From assembly GCF_037126465.1 (NCBI RefSeq), contig NC_088202.1, forward strand, positions 30,302,213 to 30,366,212: a stretch of 64,000 bases of DNA. Direction: 5' to 3'. A model generated the notes under the pieces. It was given only the letters and a program-made list of their open reading frames with translations, was not told the DNA's origin and did no database searches. Source of the stretch: Ornithodoros turicata (lineage: Eukaryota; Arthropoda; Arachnida; Ixodida; Argasidae). A program made the position numbers and the translations under genes. Of the stretch, positions 11,286-24,398 are shown in pieces (position 1 is the stretch's first letter; every line of letters starts with the position of its first letter).

Positions 11286-12619
11286 AAGCAACATGCCGCC
11301 ACACTGGCAGGCTGAGCGCTCCGATATATTACGCTCCCACCATTGCTATCAGTCGTGTTTGTGTTGGTTGTGTGTCCCGTTTGCGTTTTTCTTTTTTTTT
11401 TTCCTTCTTGCCTCTTCTTTCTCTCTAACTGATTTCACGTGCCGTACGCGTGACTGTTGTAGCGCGCCAAGTTAAAAATATAATGATAATGCTTGCTATA
11501 CGCAAATTACCAGATTTCGGTTCAGGTTTGTTTTGCGCGACGCTGCGCTTATGCTGGCTCAAAGCTGCATGGGAAAGGGTCATGAAAAATCACACACGTT
11601 CATTGAACTTGAGAACAAAGTGAGGTTTACTAGCTTGTGTTATTACAGCCTGATTTTACACACAGTACGAATGCAACGAACGATCAGATACTCCTCAAAA
11701 GTTCGCACGGACGTCAAATGTACGTGACGTAGAATTCTCCGAATAAAGAAACAAAGAAATATTACAGGAAAAGGTTTCGAAGAATCAGTTCTGGTGAGGC
11801 AAAAGAAAGCACGAACCGTAACGCGCCTTTTTAGCCTTCCGTCTACTCGTTCCCAACATGTGGCGCAATTTGTAAAATTGTCTTCGCGCGTTGCAACGGG
11901 TGTCTGAGCAAGCAACACAAGGGAGCGTCCTGTTCCCCCGTGAATCATTTCCGCTCCGTCATTAGTCGGTTCCGTCTAGGGTTGGGCTTGAACATGGTGC
12001 ACACGAGGAATAAAAACATTTTGTGAGCCCGACTTCTTGTTTTGTCATGGAAGACACCATGTGCCAAGCTGCTTCAAGTGCTCCGGCCCGTCGGTCTTGA
12101 GCAACTCACGAGTTAAGATCGCATATTTCTATGGCCATCGGTCACTGCAAATCGTAATCGTTTCTTTTCCAAATCGACAACGATTATCGTCGCGAATGCT
12201 GAGTCACCGCTCTATTATTTTGGGACTATTTCGCGCAAACGCTTCCGGGGAAAGGAATCGACCGGTGATGAAGAAAATCGAACCGAAAGGAGGCGAGCTG
12301 AACGGAAGGTAACGGTATGGGTGACGTATTGATTAGCTGTTTCCCGTACCGCATTCAAAACCCGACTTCCCTTCCCCAGTTCTACCGGTATCTAACACAA
12401 GCAAAGCCGTCGCAGATTTTCCATGTTATTATTGATATTTTGCCCATAATCGATAACACTACACTGGAGGTGGCAGTGGTGGTGGGCGGTCCTGACAAGA
12501 ACGTACTATAACCTTCGAATTACCACGGGTCTTTCGGGGCGTAGGATATCGTGCAGTGTGCCCGTTCTAGGGTATGCTAAGTATTTTTTCGGCATTTCAT
12601 TGTATAGTCATAACAAGCC
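11286..12619. other. Unassigned
   Basis: Contains T-rich runs near 11390-11410; no gene or repeat recognised. Confidence 0.4.
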
Positions 12620-13136
12620 TTTAAAGGGCTACTCCGCACCAAAATGTGTTGAAGTAACAGTGCGACATCAATCCATACCGTATGATGTTTCAGTGGACAC
12701 TATCTCTGATCCCCAGGTGGCTCAGATAATTAGAGAACGAATATTTTCCTTTGAGGTGTTCGGCGCTCTTAAACGGAAGAGAGGCTCCAGCAACACTGGG
12801 CTTCACCCCACCGGTATTCTTCCCATGCGCCTTTCTGTAGGCGTTCTACCAGTCGATAGTATACTTTACAACAAAATCGAGGAAGCAGATGACTCGTCAT
12901 CCATATCGCGCGAGGAAGTCACCAAGCGCGTGCCCGAAACCAAGTAAACAGCCGACGGCCCGCACGAGACTACCTGTGACGTCAAGCAGGGAACAGGAGG
13001 CTGGAGAGGGGAGCTTTCAGGAGTTTGGGTTTCGATATAAGCTTTTCCAGCTCCGTTGGCAATTAACGAGTGCCGGACCGCCAAACCAACTTTGTTTCTC
13101 ATTTCTGAAGCATATACCGGACTTAGTTGCATAGTC
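12620..13136. repeat. Candidate dispersed element
   Basis: Starts AAAGGGCTACTCCGCACC and ends at GCATAGTCACTATA, just before a SINE. It looks like sequence I associate with dispersed tick repeats, but no second copy lies in this window. It contains a 129-codon frame (12558-12947) without domains. Confidence 0.25.
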
Positions 13137-13149
13137 ACTATAAGAATTT

Positions 13150-13414
13150 TCAGTCGGTAGCGTGTTCGCCTTCTGATGCCGAGATCGCGGGTTCGAACCC
13201 GGCCGAGGACTCCAGCAACTTGGTGGCAGGGTCCAAGTTGCTTTGACACGCCGTCTTCCGCGAGAGACGTTAAATATGGGGTGCCGTGTGGTGAACTTTC
13301 ATCGCACGCTAAACAACCCTCAGGTGGGCAAAAGCAATCCGCAGACCGATCGCTGTGGCGTTGCTCATGATCTCAGTTGTCTCGCTACGTAAACCCCAAA
13401 TTATTATTATTATT
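13150..13414 (+). mobile_element. SINE-A, near full-length
   Basis: A 13-bp TSD with one mismatch (13137-13149 ACTATAAGAATTT, 13415-13427 ACTTTAAGAATTT) frames the copy. It opens with CAGTCGGTAGCG, the second half of a pol III A box, and has the B box GGTTCGAACCC near 13191-13201, so it is tRNA-derived. The end GATCTCAGTTGTCTCGC and (ATT)n is shared with the stub at 17673-17724. Confidence 0.8.
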
Positions 13415-13427
13415 ACTTTAAGAATTT

Positions 13428-13751
13428 CGTATTGTCCCGGAGTCTCCGTTTAAATGGAAAGTTGCTCAACACTGTAATTGAAATAAATATGTCTAATAGC
13501 ATCGTCTGACTTGAAACAACTCAGACTGCGAACCTTTTCCCTCGAAATAGACATAGTTCCAGAGTTACACGCATTTCGTCACTGGAGCCGGCAGCGAACG
13601 GGAAGGAGAAAGCTGGAGAATCTCCCCACAGGATTGTGTGATGTTCCGCCGTTATTGTCACGTGCGACGGAAGCCAATCATTCACAACCGTCGAGGACAG
13701 GATAAAGGGAACACCCCCGTGTCGTCACACTTTCGTCTCTCCGCGCGGGGA
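13428..13751. other. Unassigned
   Basis: Nothing recognised. Confidence 0.4.
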
Positions 13752-13759
13752 TTTCGAAC

Positions 13760-14063
13760 ATCGTTTTTTCGTTTTCGGTTTAGCGCCGCGAAGCAACTGT
13801 GGCTATGAGCGTCGTAAAGATATGGACAGATGGAGAGAGGACAGCAGGAAGAAGTGGGGTAGATGGGGGTTAGTATGCGTCCTGAGCCGAGTTCAGGGGG
13901 AACTGTGCCGACATTTGCCTGGACAGTCTTCGGGAAAACCCAGGGAAAACCTCAGACAGCACAGCTGGCGGTCCGATTCGAACCCATCACCTCCCAGTCT
14001 TCAGCACAACCTTGGCTACCACCAACGAGCGGGACGCCTTAGCTCGCTCGGCCATGCCGCTGG
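13760..14063 (-). mobile_element. SINE-B with tRNA-Leu-like head
   Basis: On the minus strand it starts with GGCCGAGCGAGCTAAGGCG, close to a tRNA-Leu A-box region, followed by the B box GGGTTCGAATC. The core TGTCGGCACAGTTCCCCC is shared with SINE-C. The 3' end is GGCGCTAAACCG plus an A-rich tail. TTTCGAAC at 13752-13759 and 14064-14071 is a possible 8-bp TSD. Confidence 0.7.
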
Positions 14064-14161
14064 TTTCGAACCGAGTGGATTCCACTGATTTATAGTGCCG
14101 GTAATAAATTCTACTGCTCAACGACGAAAAGTTGACGAAAACGTTGCTTTATATCGCGAGA

Positions 14162-14330
14162 CCCAAGCAGCACGCCAATATTGGACCCATATGGGTTGCC
14201 AATATTGGCCCAATGTGGGCTGCCAATATTGGACCAATATGGGGAGTGCAACCAGGCTCCATATTGGACCAATATGGGCTGCCCATATTGGCAAGCCCAT
14301 TTTGCGCCAATATTGCCAATATTTCTGTAT
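14162..14330 (-). repeat. CCAATATTGG-word array with CCCAAGCAGCAC end
   Basis: Begins CCCAAGCAGCAC and then runs through many imperfect copies of CCAATATTGG, CCATATGGG and CCAATATGGGC. Same class as 14915-15435 and 24827-25492, where the end motif appears in the orientation that defines the strand given here. Confidence 0.65.
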
Positions 14331-14335
14331 TAACA

Positions 14336-14914
14336 CCAACGGGGAGTCTGTGTAATAATAAAGCATTATTCAGTATAATATTCACCACTGATAATACCCT
14401 TCTCTGATTTTCACTTTTTTATTTTTGCGGATCAAATTGATCCACGTTTCACATGATCGAGGAAAAAAACAGAAAAAAACAACACTAGAAAAACCACGGC
14501 TTTGCCCAAAACGCACGAAGAACTACGCCCGCGTTGGTGAAGGCCCCTAGCAGTCCCACGGAACTGCCATTGCCAAAGATCAAGAAAAGGTCTTTGTATT
14601 GCCAACTGTAGGATGGAACAGCACCGCAAGCGGTACTGCCAAAGATCCCTCAGAAGCCTTCGTTGGGATCCCAATATTCTATGAACTAAAAATTTCCAAC
14701 CCGCTCCGAGACTACAAAGGAGCGAACACTTTCGTGACGGTGACTGACATACGCCAGAGCAATTCACACTGCTTGCAGCAACTTGAAAGCACCTAATTTT
14801 ACAGAAGAGCCAGCCCTTCCTATCAGACATTGTGTTTTTTACTTAACCTGCCGCAATTCCGTTATCATTACAGCAACCGGCGACATTTTAGCCCTATGAA
14901 ACGTTCGTTCGAGC
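14336..14914. other. Unassigned
   Basis: No coding or repeat signal recognised. Confidence 0.4.
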
Positions 14915-15435
14915 TGTCGCGCATGCGCATTAGCTGTAGGACGCGTGATCTCGCTCAAACAACCCGCTCGCTCTCAGTCGTCTAGACCGATTGGCATTGG
15001 CATCGCGAACGAAGATGGTGGCTATTTCCAGAACGTGGAATGTTGGGTTGTAGAATTCTAGCGAACGTTACTTTGGGATTGTCAAGTACGTTGACTGTTT
15101 CGAACAATGTGTATCATCTGCGGGAAGTTGTTGGATGTAATGATGTCCTGAATTGGGTATTTCACACGGTTCAACGTTCAATCTTGACGTGCTGCTTGGG
15201 CATTTGTGCAAAACGGGTACGTACCATTTTCTGTATTTTGAGTCAATATGGGGTGTACGCGGGCAATATGGGGCCCATATCGCCAGGATTTTCCCAATAT
15301 TGGCTCAAAGTGGGCAATATGGGGCCCATATTGCCCATTTTCAGCCAATATGGGGAAAATCTTGGCGAAACCGGTCCCATATTGGACCCGTATCGCCAAT
15401 CACCAGTATGGGCCCAATATTGTGGGCTGCTTGGG
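14915..15435 (+). mobile_element. CCAATATTGG-type element, copy A
   Basis: Starts TGTCGCGCATGCGCA and ends GCTGCTTGGG. The first part (14915-15235) is an unarrayed unit that also ends in GTGCTGCTTGGG at 15189-15200. The second part (about 15240-15425) is a degenerate array of CAATATGGGGCCCATAT-like words. Copy B at 24827-25492 is inverted relative to this one. No protein coding seen. Confidence 0.7.
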
Positions 15436-15736
15436 GATATGCAACGTCACTCGCGGAAGACGGGCTGTCGAAGTACCTTGCACCCTGCCTCTGGCGTCAT
15501 AGTCCGCGACCTGAGGATCAAGCTAAGGCGGTGTTTGGGCAACAACAACAACAACTTTATTTCAGGATGATGGGTGGGGAGTTTCATCTACGGGGGCGAT
15601 ACTCTACCCCATTGCTGGAGGCGAAGCAGGGAATGAAGGAATGGGTCCCGTTACAATGAGGATCGAAGTCCTCTGGCGTCCAAAAATGCGAAGAGAGCCT
15701 TGAGGACAGAGCGTTGGTGAGCTGGATGCGGCAAGG

Positions 15737-15960
15737 GCGGGGGGGGGGGATGTTTAATAGAGTGAAAAAAAAAAAAAGAAAACGGAAATGTCAGCCAGGC
15801 TATTGCCGGCATGCTATTCCGAAAAAGAAACTGAAAAATAAACAAAAGGAAAGAAAAAGAAAAACTGAAAAATAAACAAATAGAAAGATGAAGAAAGGAA
15901 CTGAGAATAAACCAAAGAAACAAAGGAAAGGAAAAGATGAAAGAAAAACAGGCACGCAGT
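15737..15960 (-). mobile_element. C-tailed LINE 3' UTR fragment
   Basis: The run of G followed by ATGTTTAAT and purine-rich DNA, then GTCAGCCAGGCTATTGCCGG and CATGCTATTCCGAAA, matches 52008-52100 at the 3' end of the intact-ORF LINE. The polypurine stretch continues as in that element. No TSD found. Confidence 0.55.
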
Positions 15961-17658
15961 GCAGTGCAGTACAGGCACGAAGAAAAATTCCAAGCAATTT
16001 TGTAATGGAGAGGGGACGGGAGGGGCTCTGTGTGTGCACTTGTTCTCTCTGTGTCCCATCTCTGCGCTGTTTTTACGTACTGAGGATCAAGAGGCCTGCA
16101 GGCTACAAACAGCTGATATACCGAGGCCGGTGCGACAAAAAGTAAAGTAGGGATTCGGGAAATTAGGGAATGCACTACGCGCGGAACTACCGTTTCAAAC
16201 CATTTTCGATAGGTTCGGTTTACCAGCAGGACAGCAATTTCCATCATCCAGAGCAACAGTAACTCATTTGCATTTCAGATAGAGAGGTGCGAAAAGAAGT
16301 TCGATAAGTAGATCAAAAGGAGCTCTGCGTCTAATTAGTGAGTTTTAGTAGATTGGAAGACGATAATGATAACGTTCCTGATACGCGATAATCAAACCGA
16401 TTGCTTTTTTTTTTCTTGATTTGACAGTTTCCTTTATCGTGCCCATTTGGTTGGCTATTTCCCACATACATAAATCCGCTTTTATCCCTGTTTCCCATCG
16501 CCCTTGTAAAGTAAACTCGCTAGATCTGCCAATACGGTTGAAACATGAACCGCAAAGAAAGCTCTTTGCAAACCAATCCTCACGGTGACGGATATGCGGC
16601 ACACGATAGATGAATTAACGTGTATATAACGAACGCTCTTCCGGAAATAAAGTCGTGCCTCTCGCCAAACTTTTTCAATATACGGCCGGAGGGCAACCTG
16701 CAGCGGCACCAACGGCGCTCCCCGCCACTTTGTCAGCCACCACAACGAAACACCACGCTAATTCGTACACGTCACCATCCTTCACCTCATGCTGTGTCTC
16801 CTGTCACACTACGCACAAGTGCGCTCGCATGGACGCCATCCCCCCGCCACCAGTGCTCACATTCCTGTTAAATTTCAACGGCGAATTTACATACACCAAA
16901 GAAGTAATTGGATTACTTGCATTGTAGGAGGCGGCTTTCATTCAAAAGTTTCCACGAGAGCTACTCGTCCCCTTGTATTTTTATTGTTCCTCAATCTCGC
17001 GAAATGCCAAGTGAACCAAGGATGCTGCATAGATCAGCTGTGCGTCATCCTACGCAATTCAGTTTTTTTTTCTCTCACTTCTTTACTTCGTTTTACTGAC
17101 TCGCCACCTCCTTGTTCGCGTATTAATTTGATTCTATTTTTGGCCACAGTTGCGTCAGCGTGATGAACCCCGATTCAAACTCGCCAACCGTGACGTACCG
17201 TCCAATAAACCTCCTTGCCCAAATTTCACGCCACCTTCCCCCTTCTTCAGTGTTTGTCCTTGTCAATCACGTCGAGAGAGACAGCTGTGTGCAGAGGACA
17301 TCTACTGTGGCCATCCGCTGACGTTATGAGTGAGAGTGCGCCATTTTTGGGTTTCGTCATTGCGCAGCTTTCGCATGGGACGCTTTCCTTCTTCTTCTTC
17401 TTCTTTTTTTTTTTTTTTTTGTAGTTGTCCGCTTGTGCAGAGCTGTCGCGTATTCGGTGACATCGAGGGTCTTTGATGCTTTTCATGCACGCAGTCTGGG
17501 CATCGAGGTCATGCTCGTCACTGTCAGGCAAGCAAGCGCGTAGCGGACACTCAGTGATGAGTAAATTTAGGAGCAATTACAGCTTCTAGTCCCCTAGATT
17601 AGATTCTAGTCCGCTGATGCTAAAATTTACTCCTCAGGGCGGCAAATAGTTCCTAAAT
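15961..17658. other. Unassigned
   Basis: Includes a pyrimidine-rich run near 17390-17420. No gene recognised. Confidence 0.4.
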
Positions 17659-17672
17659 TTCGAAGCAACTTC

Positions 17673-17724
17673 TCGCTCATGATCTCAGTTGTCTCGCGAC
17701 GTAAACACCCAATTATTATTATTA
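17673..17724 (+). mobile_element. SINE-A 52-bp stub with 14-bp TSD
   Basis: Perfect duplication TTCGAAGCAACTTC at 17659-17672 and 17725-17738. The insert is only the last part of SINE-A including its (ATT)n tail, nearly identical to 13364-13414. Confidence 0.85.
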
Positions 17725-17738
17725 TTCGAAGCAACTTC

Positions 17739-20389
17739 AGTCCGTTAGTCCTGAACGAGTCTAATAGTCGTGGATATGCATTTAGTTTCCAAGGGGAATA
17801 AAACTACTTCTATTTTTTCCACTTAGAGTGTGCAGCTTGATTGATTGATTTGTAAACGAAAAACATGGCGATGTTAGTCCCAGTTGGAGATGTGTGCAGC
17901 TTTTTAATGCAAATGCATGGGGCCTCAGTGTGAACGGGACACTTCGACTGAAATTCCACAGTGATGTTGCAGAGTACTTTTGTTTGTAACAACTCAGACA
18001 AGGACGGTGCAAAGGAGGAATATAGTCACGTGATATATCTCATTATTAATGCTCTGTCGCTCGACTACCGCATAGTCAACGTCGTCTATTGCAGCAAAGA
18101 AACCATTTCATTTTCTTTCCATGTTCACAAATAAAATTACGTACCCGGTAAGTTATCGAGTAGAACCTGCTTTGCTTTCGTAACTTTGAATGAGCAGACG
18201 GAAGTTAACCCAAGTTGTGATCATCATTATTATGAGGAAGTATGGGGAAACGAAATGACAAATTTCGATATCCTTAAACGCCACTAACGCGCTATTACAT
18301 TTGTGCTGTATTCTCAATGCCAAAGTGCACGTGTCGAAAAAAACAAAACAAAAACAATCTTAACAAGAAAGTTGATCAAAAGTTCGGTAGGAAGCTTCGC
18401 GAAACGTCTGTTGTCAATTTCCTGTACGCTCTTGCTATGAGGTGCTTAAAAAGAATGTGCTCAAGGCTCGGGTCCCGTTGCAAAAAGAGTGCTGTTTAAT
18501 GTATCACAAGGCGTCTTGTAAAAACTACACCGGAGTTGTATGCACTTAAAGTGAAGGTTAAAGCCTTTGCAATTAGACAACCACGGCAGTAAGGAATGCA
18601 GTAAAAAAATACTAACAAGAGTAGCGCCACATAGGAAACAACAACAGGTACATCATGACGGTCCCACAACCCCACAAGGTGCTTCATCGTTGCGGTTGCG
18701 GCACCCTACCCATTCCAAGTTGGAAAGCATGTAAAGACGCGTATAGAACAGAAACACTTTTATGTCCCTCGACACTGCTTTGTTCCACACTTTTTGGCTA
18801 ACAACGACGGAACCGATATGGAAAACCGCACGTCCTTAGCTATCTCCGCAACAAAAGTTTACGCGGCTTTTATGTTTACTTGTATAGCTCTACTCTTACC
18901 CACAAGCATAAACCAATAAATGTAAACTAAAGATCCTACCCCTTATACCGCATAAACATACTTCAATTCATGTATGGCCCTCATAAGGCCGGCACTTTTT
19001 CGGTTTGTGTATCGCCTCCAAACGAGACGCCGCCGCCTTCACGGAGACGCTTCTGCGCAGGCTATGCAAGCGTCAAACGGTTTATTTTTGTCGCATAAAA
19101 CATCGTTTCCCACACGTAATATTGACCGAACCTTAAATCCGGAAGCGGTCGTTGCGAATCTGCACTTAATAATAACCTCGTGCAGAGGGTACAAATATGC
19201 GTCCACGTGCGGGTGTGTATCCAAACTGGGAATCCTCATTTTTGCGAGCCCAGCTCCGTCGTAAAGACGAGCATTACGAGCCTGGTCAGCAATGTCGCTC
19301 GGCGTTTATAGATCGTAAAACAACACGCATGCTGCAGAAGAAGGGGATCTTGTTTTAGCAGCGAACGACTTCCAGTGCTAAGCCTTAGCGGGTCGAAGCT
19401 CGCGTCTGGTGCGAGAGTGTTCCTTGTCACTTCGAGCTGTGATTTTTGAGCTCATTGTTGCCGGACTTGTCGTTCGAAGGTCGATACTGTGTACGAGAAC
19501 GCTCAGAAAGTTTCTTTTTTCTTTTTTTACTTGGGGAAGCAAAACACTCAGCAGATTCGCCTTTGTGGCATGGGAGAAGGGTATGGTTTTGTGCGGCTCC
19601 AAAGTCGTAAAGCTGTCATTCGCGATCGCCAGCTTCGGGGCAAGTTTGGAGCACGCATTGAAAAGGGCAGTGAATGCTCCTTAGGTGACTCGAATCAAGA
19701 TAAAGAGTTCGGAAAGTTCTTTGAAAACAGCACGTAAACTTTCGTGTCGTTGCCTCGAATTTGTCGCCTCCCGGTGGTACTCGGAGCGATGTCTTAGACG
19801 CAGCCTCATATGAAAGATATAAACTAAAAACCATGTTATAAATGCGCGTGATATAGCAAAATTGCCTTCGGGATGTGTACATAATTTGAGAACTGCTCGA
19901 GTCACGTAGAATAAACCCTTCCTGAGAAAGTTTCTGGTTTCTTTAAAATGCTTTTCGAGAAAACGCTTGTTTGGGATATAGCATTGCAGTATATAAATGT
20001 TAAATGAAAAGCAAACAATGAGATGAAAGGCCGCAATAGCAAATAAACTATTTTACAGTGGCTCGAAGGGCTGCTTCTATATGGTATGCGCTGTACTTTT
20101 TGCACGTTACAAGCGTAGGCTCACTAACGAATAAGTACTAAATAATGAGAGTGTGTGGGCTGGTTGGTCCAACATATTTGGTGAAAACTTTAAAACCCCC
20201 CAGTGCCGGGGTACACAGAAAAGACAACAAGAAAGACAACAACAAATAAAATAGCTTGTCGCAAGTACAGGTAAACAATTAGAGTTCACATTGGAATGCA
20301 ACAACAACAACAATAGATGCTGACGATGAGATGGTGGTGGTGGTGGTGTGATGTTATAAGCACACGGCATGTTTAGCTGTGCTAAAAGA
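17739..20389. other. Unassigned
   Basis: No domains or repeats recognised; (CAA)n near 20300 and (GGT)n near 20333-20347. Confidence 0.4.
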
Positions 20390-22150
20390 AGCTTGTATTA
20401 CTGGCCGTCTGCTGAGATACCTCTCTGACTTTCTATCCGAGAGAACGTCAGCGGGTGTCTGTCAGCGGGTGCATTAGCTCTAAGAAAAAGTTTGAAGGAG
20501 GGGTCCCACAGGGCAGCTTTGTATCACTACACTATTCAACCTATAATCATGGTTGAAATCCACCGAGGAATCCGCCCTACGTCATATGCCCTTATCTACG
20601 CAGACGACATCTGTCTCCGCGTCGTGGGAACCAACAAGGAGAACATTCGTGACACAGCTGATATTGCCCTGAACGGGCTCAGTGCGACCTTGCTCGTTAC
20701 AGGGCTGGAAGTGTCGCCAAAAAAAGGTCACAATGCATGGTTTGCGTCCCCGTGGGACGTAAATAGGCAAATATTTTCCTTGTCTCAGCATCAAGAACAC
20801 TCCCATCCCAAGATGTGCGACATGTAAGCATCATGGTGTCACCGGTGATAGCGCATCACACTGGTCTAAGCAAGTGAACCAGACAATCTGCAAAGGGGAA
20901 AAAACACTTAATTTACTGCGTAGAATTATGGGGCTGCAATGCGCGACCGCTGTTCACCTTGCTCTGAGCCCTCACATAAACATAATATAAACCTTGCACT
21001 TACACAATGACATGCCCTTGAGCGTCTTCATCGCGCCGGAATAAGAACTGCACTTGGCCTACCTACTTTCTCTAGTGTCACCCTAACTTATCTGGAAGCT
21101 AAACCAAAGCCCGTCAGTATCCCTCTTCACGGCCTCGAACAAAGGCCACAGACATCCCTAGGCCGCGTGGCTAGTCTGTTCGCCACCAGCTCTCGCCTAC
21201 AGTGGGGGCACGCCCCGTCGCGCCGCTAGACTCCATACGCCGCCATGGTGTCAGTTGGTGCCCGTTACAACGCTTCACATCCCAGGTTTACGAAAAAAAG
21301 AGAGAGTCCCGCCCCCAGGTAGTCGGAATGGCGACAGAAGACCTAATATCTGACATCTACCACTCGCATACTTTGGTGTTCACAGATGGCTCCTTTGACG
21401 ACCGTGCCAGAAGCACTATTAGTGCATGTCAGATCCCATTAATGAACGTGGCCTGGCAAGGGGGATCACCACGTTCCCCGATATCCTCTACGACTGCCGA
21501 ACTGCTTGGGTCTTTTACACGCAGCCAGTGCCGTCCGAGTGAGTGGAATAGTTATGGCAGTAGTACTTACGGACTCGAGAAGTGCCCTGTGTAATGTGAT
21601 GAACCCCATGTGCGATGGTGACCCAGTGCTTTGTATCAGAAAATCGTGTGCCCAGCATAAAAGTATCGAAGCAGATCCTTTCCAATGAATCCCGTCTCAC
21701 GTCGGCATCAGTGGCAACGAAAGAGCGGACCATTGAGCATCCGCACCACACCTGGGCTGCAGTCCTTGCTTACCAATTCCGGACACACCGACAGAGAAAT
21801 GGCCGTTAAACTGCTATGTGAACTCTGTCACCACGGAATACGGGACATCAAGCAAAACCACCGACCATTTTTTCCCAAGAAATGACTACCCCAAGGCAGA
21901 CGCACCATGCTCCATATATGTTTCCCACAGGATTTGCGTTCACCAACACACAAGTATGCAAGGTCGGGCTCTTAGGGATGATGCCAGCTGGTTCACTCTC
22001 ATCAACCTGAAATCATCTAACATATCCCGCACGAACGGAGCGCATACATCATGCTGGAATGTATAATTTGCACACTCGAGAACTGGCACGTTGGCGAGCA
22101 TCCTATGCCCCGGAAGTTCTTACGCAGAACGCTAAGACTCGCAAGTTGGT
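20390..22150 (+). pseudogene. LINE family X: RT, RNase H, C-terminal finger
   Basis: RT motifs: GVPQGS (20500-20517) and IYADDICL with the catalytic YADD at 20597-20608, then GLEVSPKKGH. A connection segment reads LNLLRRIMGLQCATA. RNase H shows VFTDGS, SSTTAELL, VVLTDSRSAL and, with TGG changed to TGA at 21686-21688, IPSHVGISGNERADH (21689-21733). A degenerate finger follows at DDAS-SLCHQPEIIEH-like sequence. Several frameshifts and stops make it inactive. It is the reference for the deleted copy at 5545-6078. Upstream RT, the endonuclease and ORF1 are missing. Confidence 0.75.
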
Positions 22151-22376
22151 AACCTCGCGCGTTTTCTCCAGGAAAGGGGTGATGGCGATGGATAGCAGAA
22201 AAAGCTGGGGAGGGCCTTCAGCCTTCTAACGTACTCCCCATACAATACACATCAGAGTCATCATCTTGTACTCACCTCACCTCCATAGCTGATGTAACTG
22301 TATCCTTCTGCACGATGATTGGCGTTGAGCGTGTAATATGTAACGTGTGTACTGTGTAATGTGTGTGTGTTAAGTC

Positions 22377-22461
22377 ATCCTGGCTACAGTCGTGACGCAG
22401 CCCACATTCGTGAGGCCAACAACGGAAAGCCGGTTTTTCATCACCACCACCATCTGTGTGA
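22377..22461 (+). mobile_element. SINE-C fragment
   Basis: CAGTCGTGACGCAGCCCAC, GTGAGGCCAACAACGG and a CATCACCACCACCAT tail match the 3' half of SINE-C. Confidence 0.55.
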
Positions 22462-24129
22462 TCTGGTTCACCACCTATTTTCAGAGTGCGGACTACGACG
22501 ATGTTTTTGGTTTCAGTCTCTTCCCCGACCCATGGGTCTGCCAATTAAATATTTTTAGCGAACCGCAAATTTGAGTGTCGTCTCCATTTAACAAACATGC
22601 AGCGCGATGCAACCTTCCTGTGACCCTGTGAACCGGAAATAGTGCCGTCCCTGGTCAGAAGGCTCTCTAAGCATCGGGGCTACGTACGCCTCCACGCTCT
22701 GCGCTTACGGTAAAACACCAACGAGCCGAGGAACAGAACAGTGCTAAGCTGCGCCCTGGGAACGTCAGCGGGGAAACGCGACCAAGATTGATTGTCTGCT
22801 TACAAAAAAACTTTGGCATGGCTGCTGGTGGCACCCTCCAGCGGGGGCGATGGTGTGGGTAAAGACGTATCCTCACGGGTCACTTGGAACTCACCCGTGA
22901 CAGCGCGTTCCTCGATGCGTTCCGCGCCCTGTGTCAACTGTGTCCAGGCTGTGGGTCTCCATTTGATTCCTCGATATTGCGGTTAACTGCAGGAAGTACC
23001 GCATGGTGAGGGGTCCCGCGTTGAACATGTACATCATACGTCGGAAGAACGGACGAAAAGAACATCAGAATGACCCTTTTTCTAGGGGTGTGTTTGAAAG
23101 GTATAATGTAGTAACGATGTGTTGATACCTGTAAACTACATGCAACTGTTTTGTAGTGCACTATACTGGGATGATTGCACATTGAACTGTAGTGTACATA
23201 ACAAGAGTGGGAGCGGCTAAACCAACACATAGAACGGCACAATAACGCAAAATTGTTTCAAATTCCGGAAGTTGAATCAATTTTTCTTCAACGGCCCAAT
23301 GACCCACCGCATCATCATCCCATTTGTGTGTGTGTGTGTGTGTGCGTCTTCAACGGAAGGATCTTTCCTTTCGAATAAATCACCTCTGAACGTGCTTCAG
23401 TGTGGAATTAGGACATCCCGTTGCTATCTCTAAATGTTTCAGAAATAGAAGGGCAGATGACTTGCAAAAGTTGTAGCGTTATCTGTTGTGCGTATTACGA
23501 GAGCCTGCAGTAATCATGGGAAATACTTCTCCTTTCTCATTTTTTTTTTTTCTGTCAACAAATTCCCCCGCCCCCCTCACATGTGTGGTTCTCCAAGCGA
23601 GACCATATGATTGGTCCATTGCTCTTTCGTATAATTTTATTGCTGTCACGTGCGAATTGACATTTGTCGTGACTTTCTAACAAATATTTAGTTATTTTGT
23701 ACGCTATTTCTTCTCTACAATAAAAATTGCTGTCGTAGACCGTATACCGCATGTCGGCGATCGTCGTCGTCACACAGCATCGTGTTCTTCCTTTGCCATG
23801 TTGGGTATGCAGTGACTTTTGGAAAGAATCTTGAAGTTATATGAAGTCGATTTTTTTTTTCGAGAATAACATTGTTTCGTGCAGGCATACGTGAAACCGA
23901 ACCATCGCGGTCAGCGCTAGTCGAACTCGGTGGCATTTGCGGTAAATTTGAGCAGAACTGCTATTCCCTTCAGTGCTCGCTCAATATACGCGTGGACAAG
24001 GTAACTCCGGAGAAAGCAGCTCCCATGGTACTCCACGTAGTTTTGCGCTTCCTCGTGGGTCTTATGCAAGTTGTCTATGGTCAACTGTTCACGTTCGGCC
24101 AAGATACAAACCACTCAATGGAGAGTAAA
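22462..24129. other. Unassigned; weak LINE-tail hint
   Basis: CACCGCATCATCATCC followed by (TG)n at 23325-23344 resembles the LINE 3' end at 8410-8459, but too little is present to be sure. Nothing else seen. Confidence 0.35.
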
Positions 24130-24207
24130 AGTGTAGTGGTGACGGCGGCTTGCCATTTTTGGCCCCACTCCTGTGGGCAGCTTCACGACTACAGCCGAGA
24201 CGAGGTG
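24130..24207 (-). mobile_element. SINE-C-like 3' fragment
   Basis: GTGGTGACGGCGGCTTGCC ... GCTTCACGACTACAGCC aligns with the reverse complement of 22377-22461. Confidence 0.45.
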
Positions 24208-24358
24208 AAGTGAGCAGAAAGAGTAAAATGTATTATTAACACGAATCACAGAGCCAGTCATCACATTGATGCCACGACACCTGCTTAGATAATGCAAGAA
24301 CCGAGAAGATAGTGTATGCACAACGGTTGTTACGTTCCGTTTACTCTGCATGGTTATG

Positions 24359-24398
24359 ATTTTTTTTTTTTTTGATTGCGTGTTAGCGCCGCCAAGCA
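24359..24398 (-). mobile_element. SINE-B 40-bp stub with 16-bp TSD
   Basis: Perfect duplication ACTCTGCATGGTTATG at 24343-24358 and 24399-24414. The insert is a T run plus GTGTTAGCGCCGCCAAGCA, which is the 3' end of SINE-B seen at 13780 and 30346. Confidence 0.85.

Noticed and set aside
12558..12947. 129-codon open frame
   Set aside because: Looks like part of a dispersed repeat; no motif or splice context.
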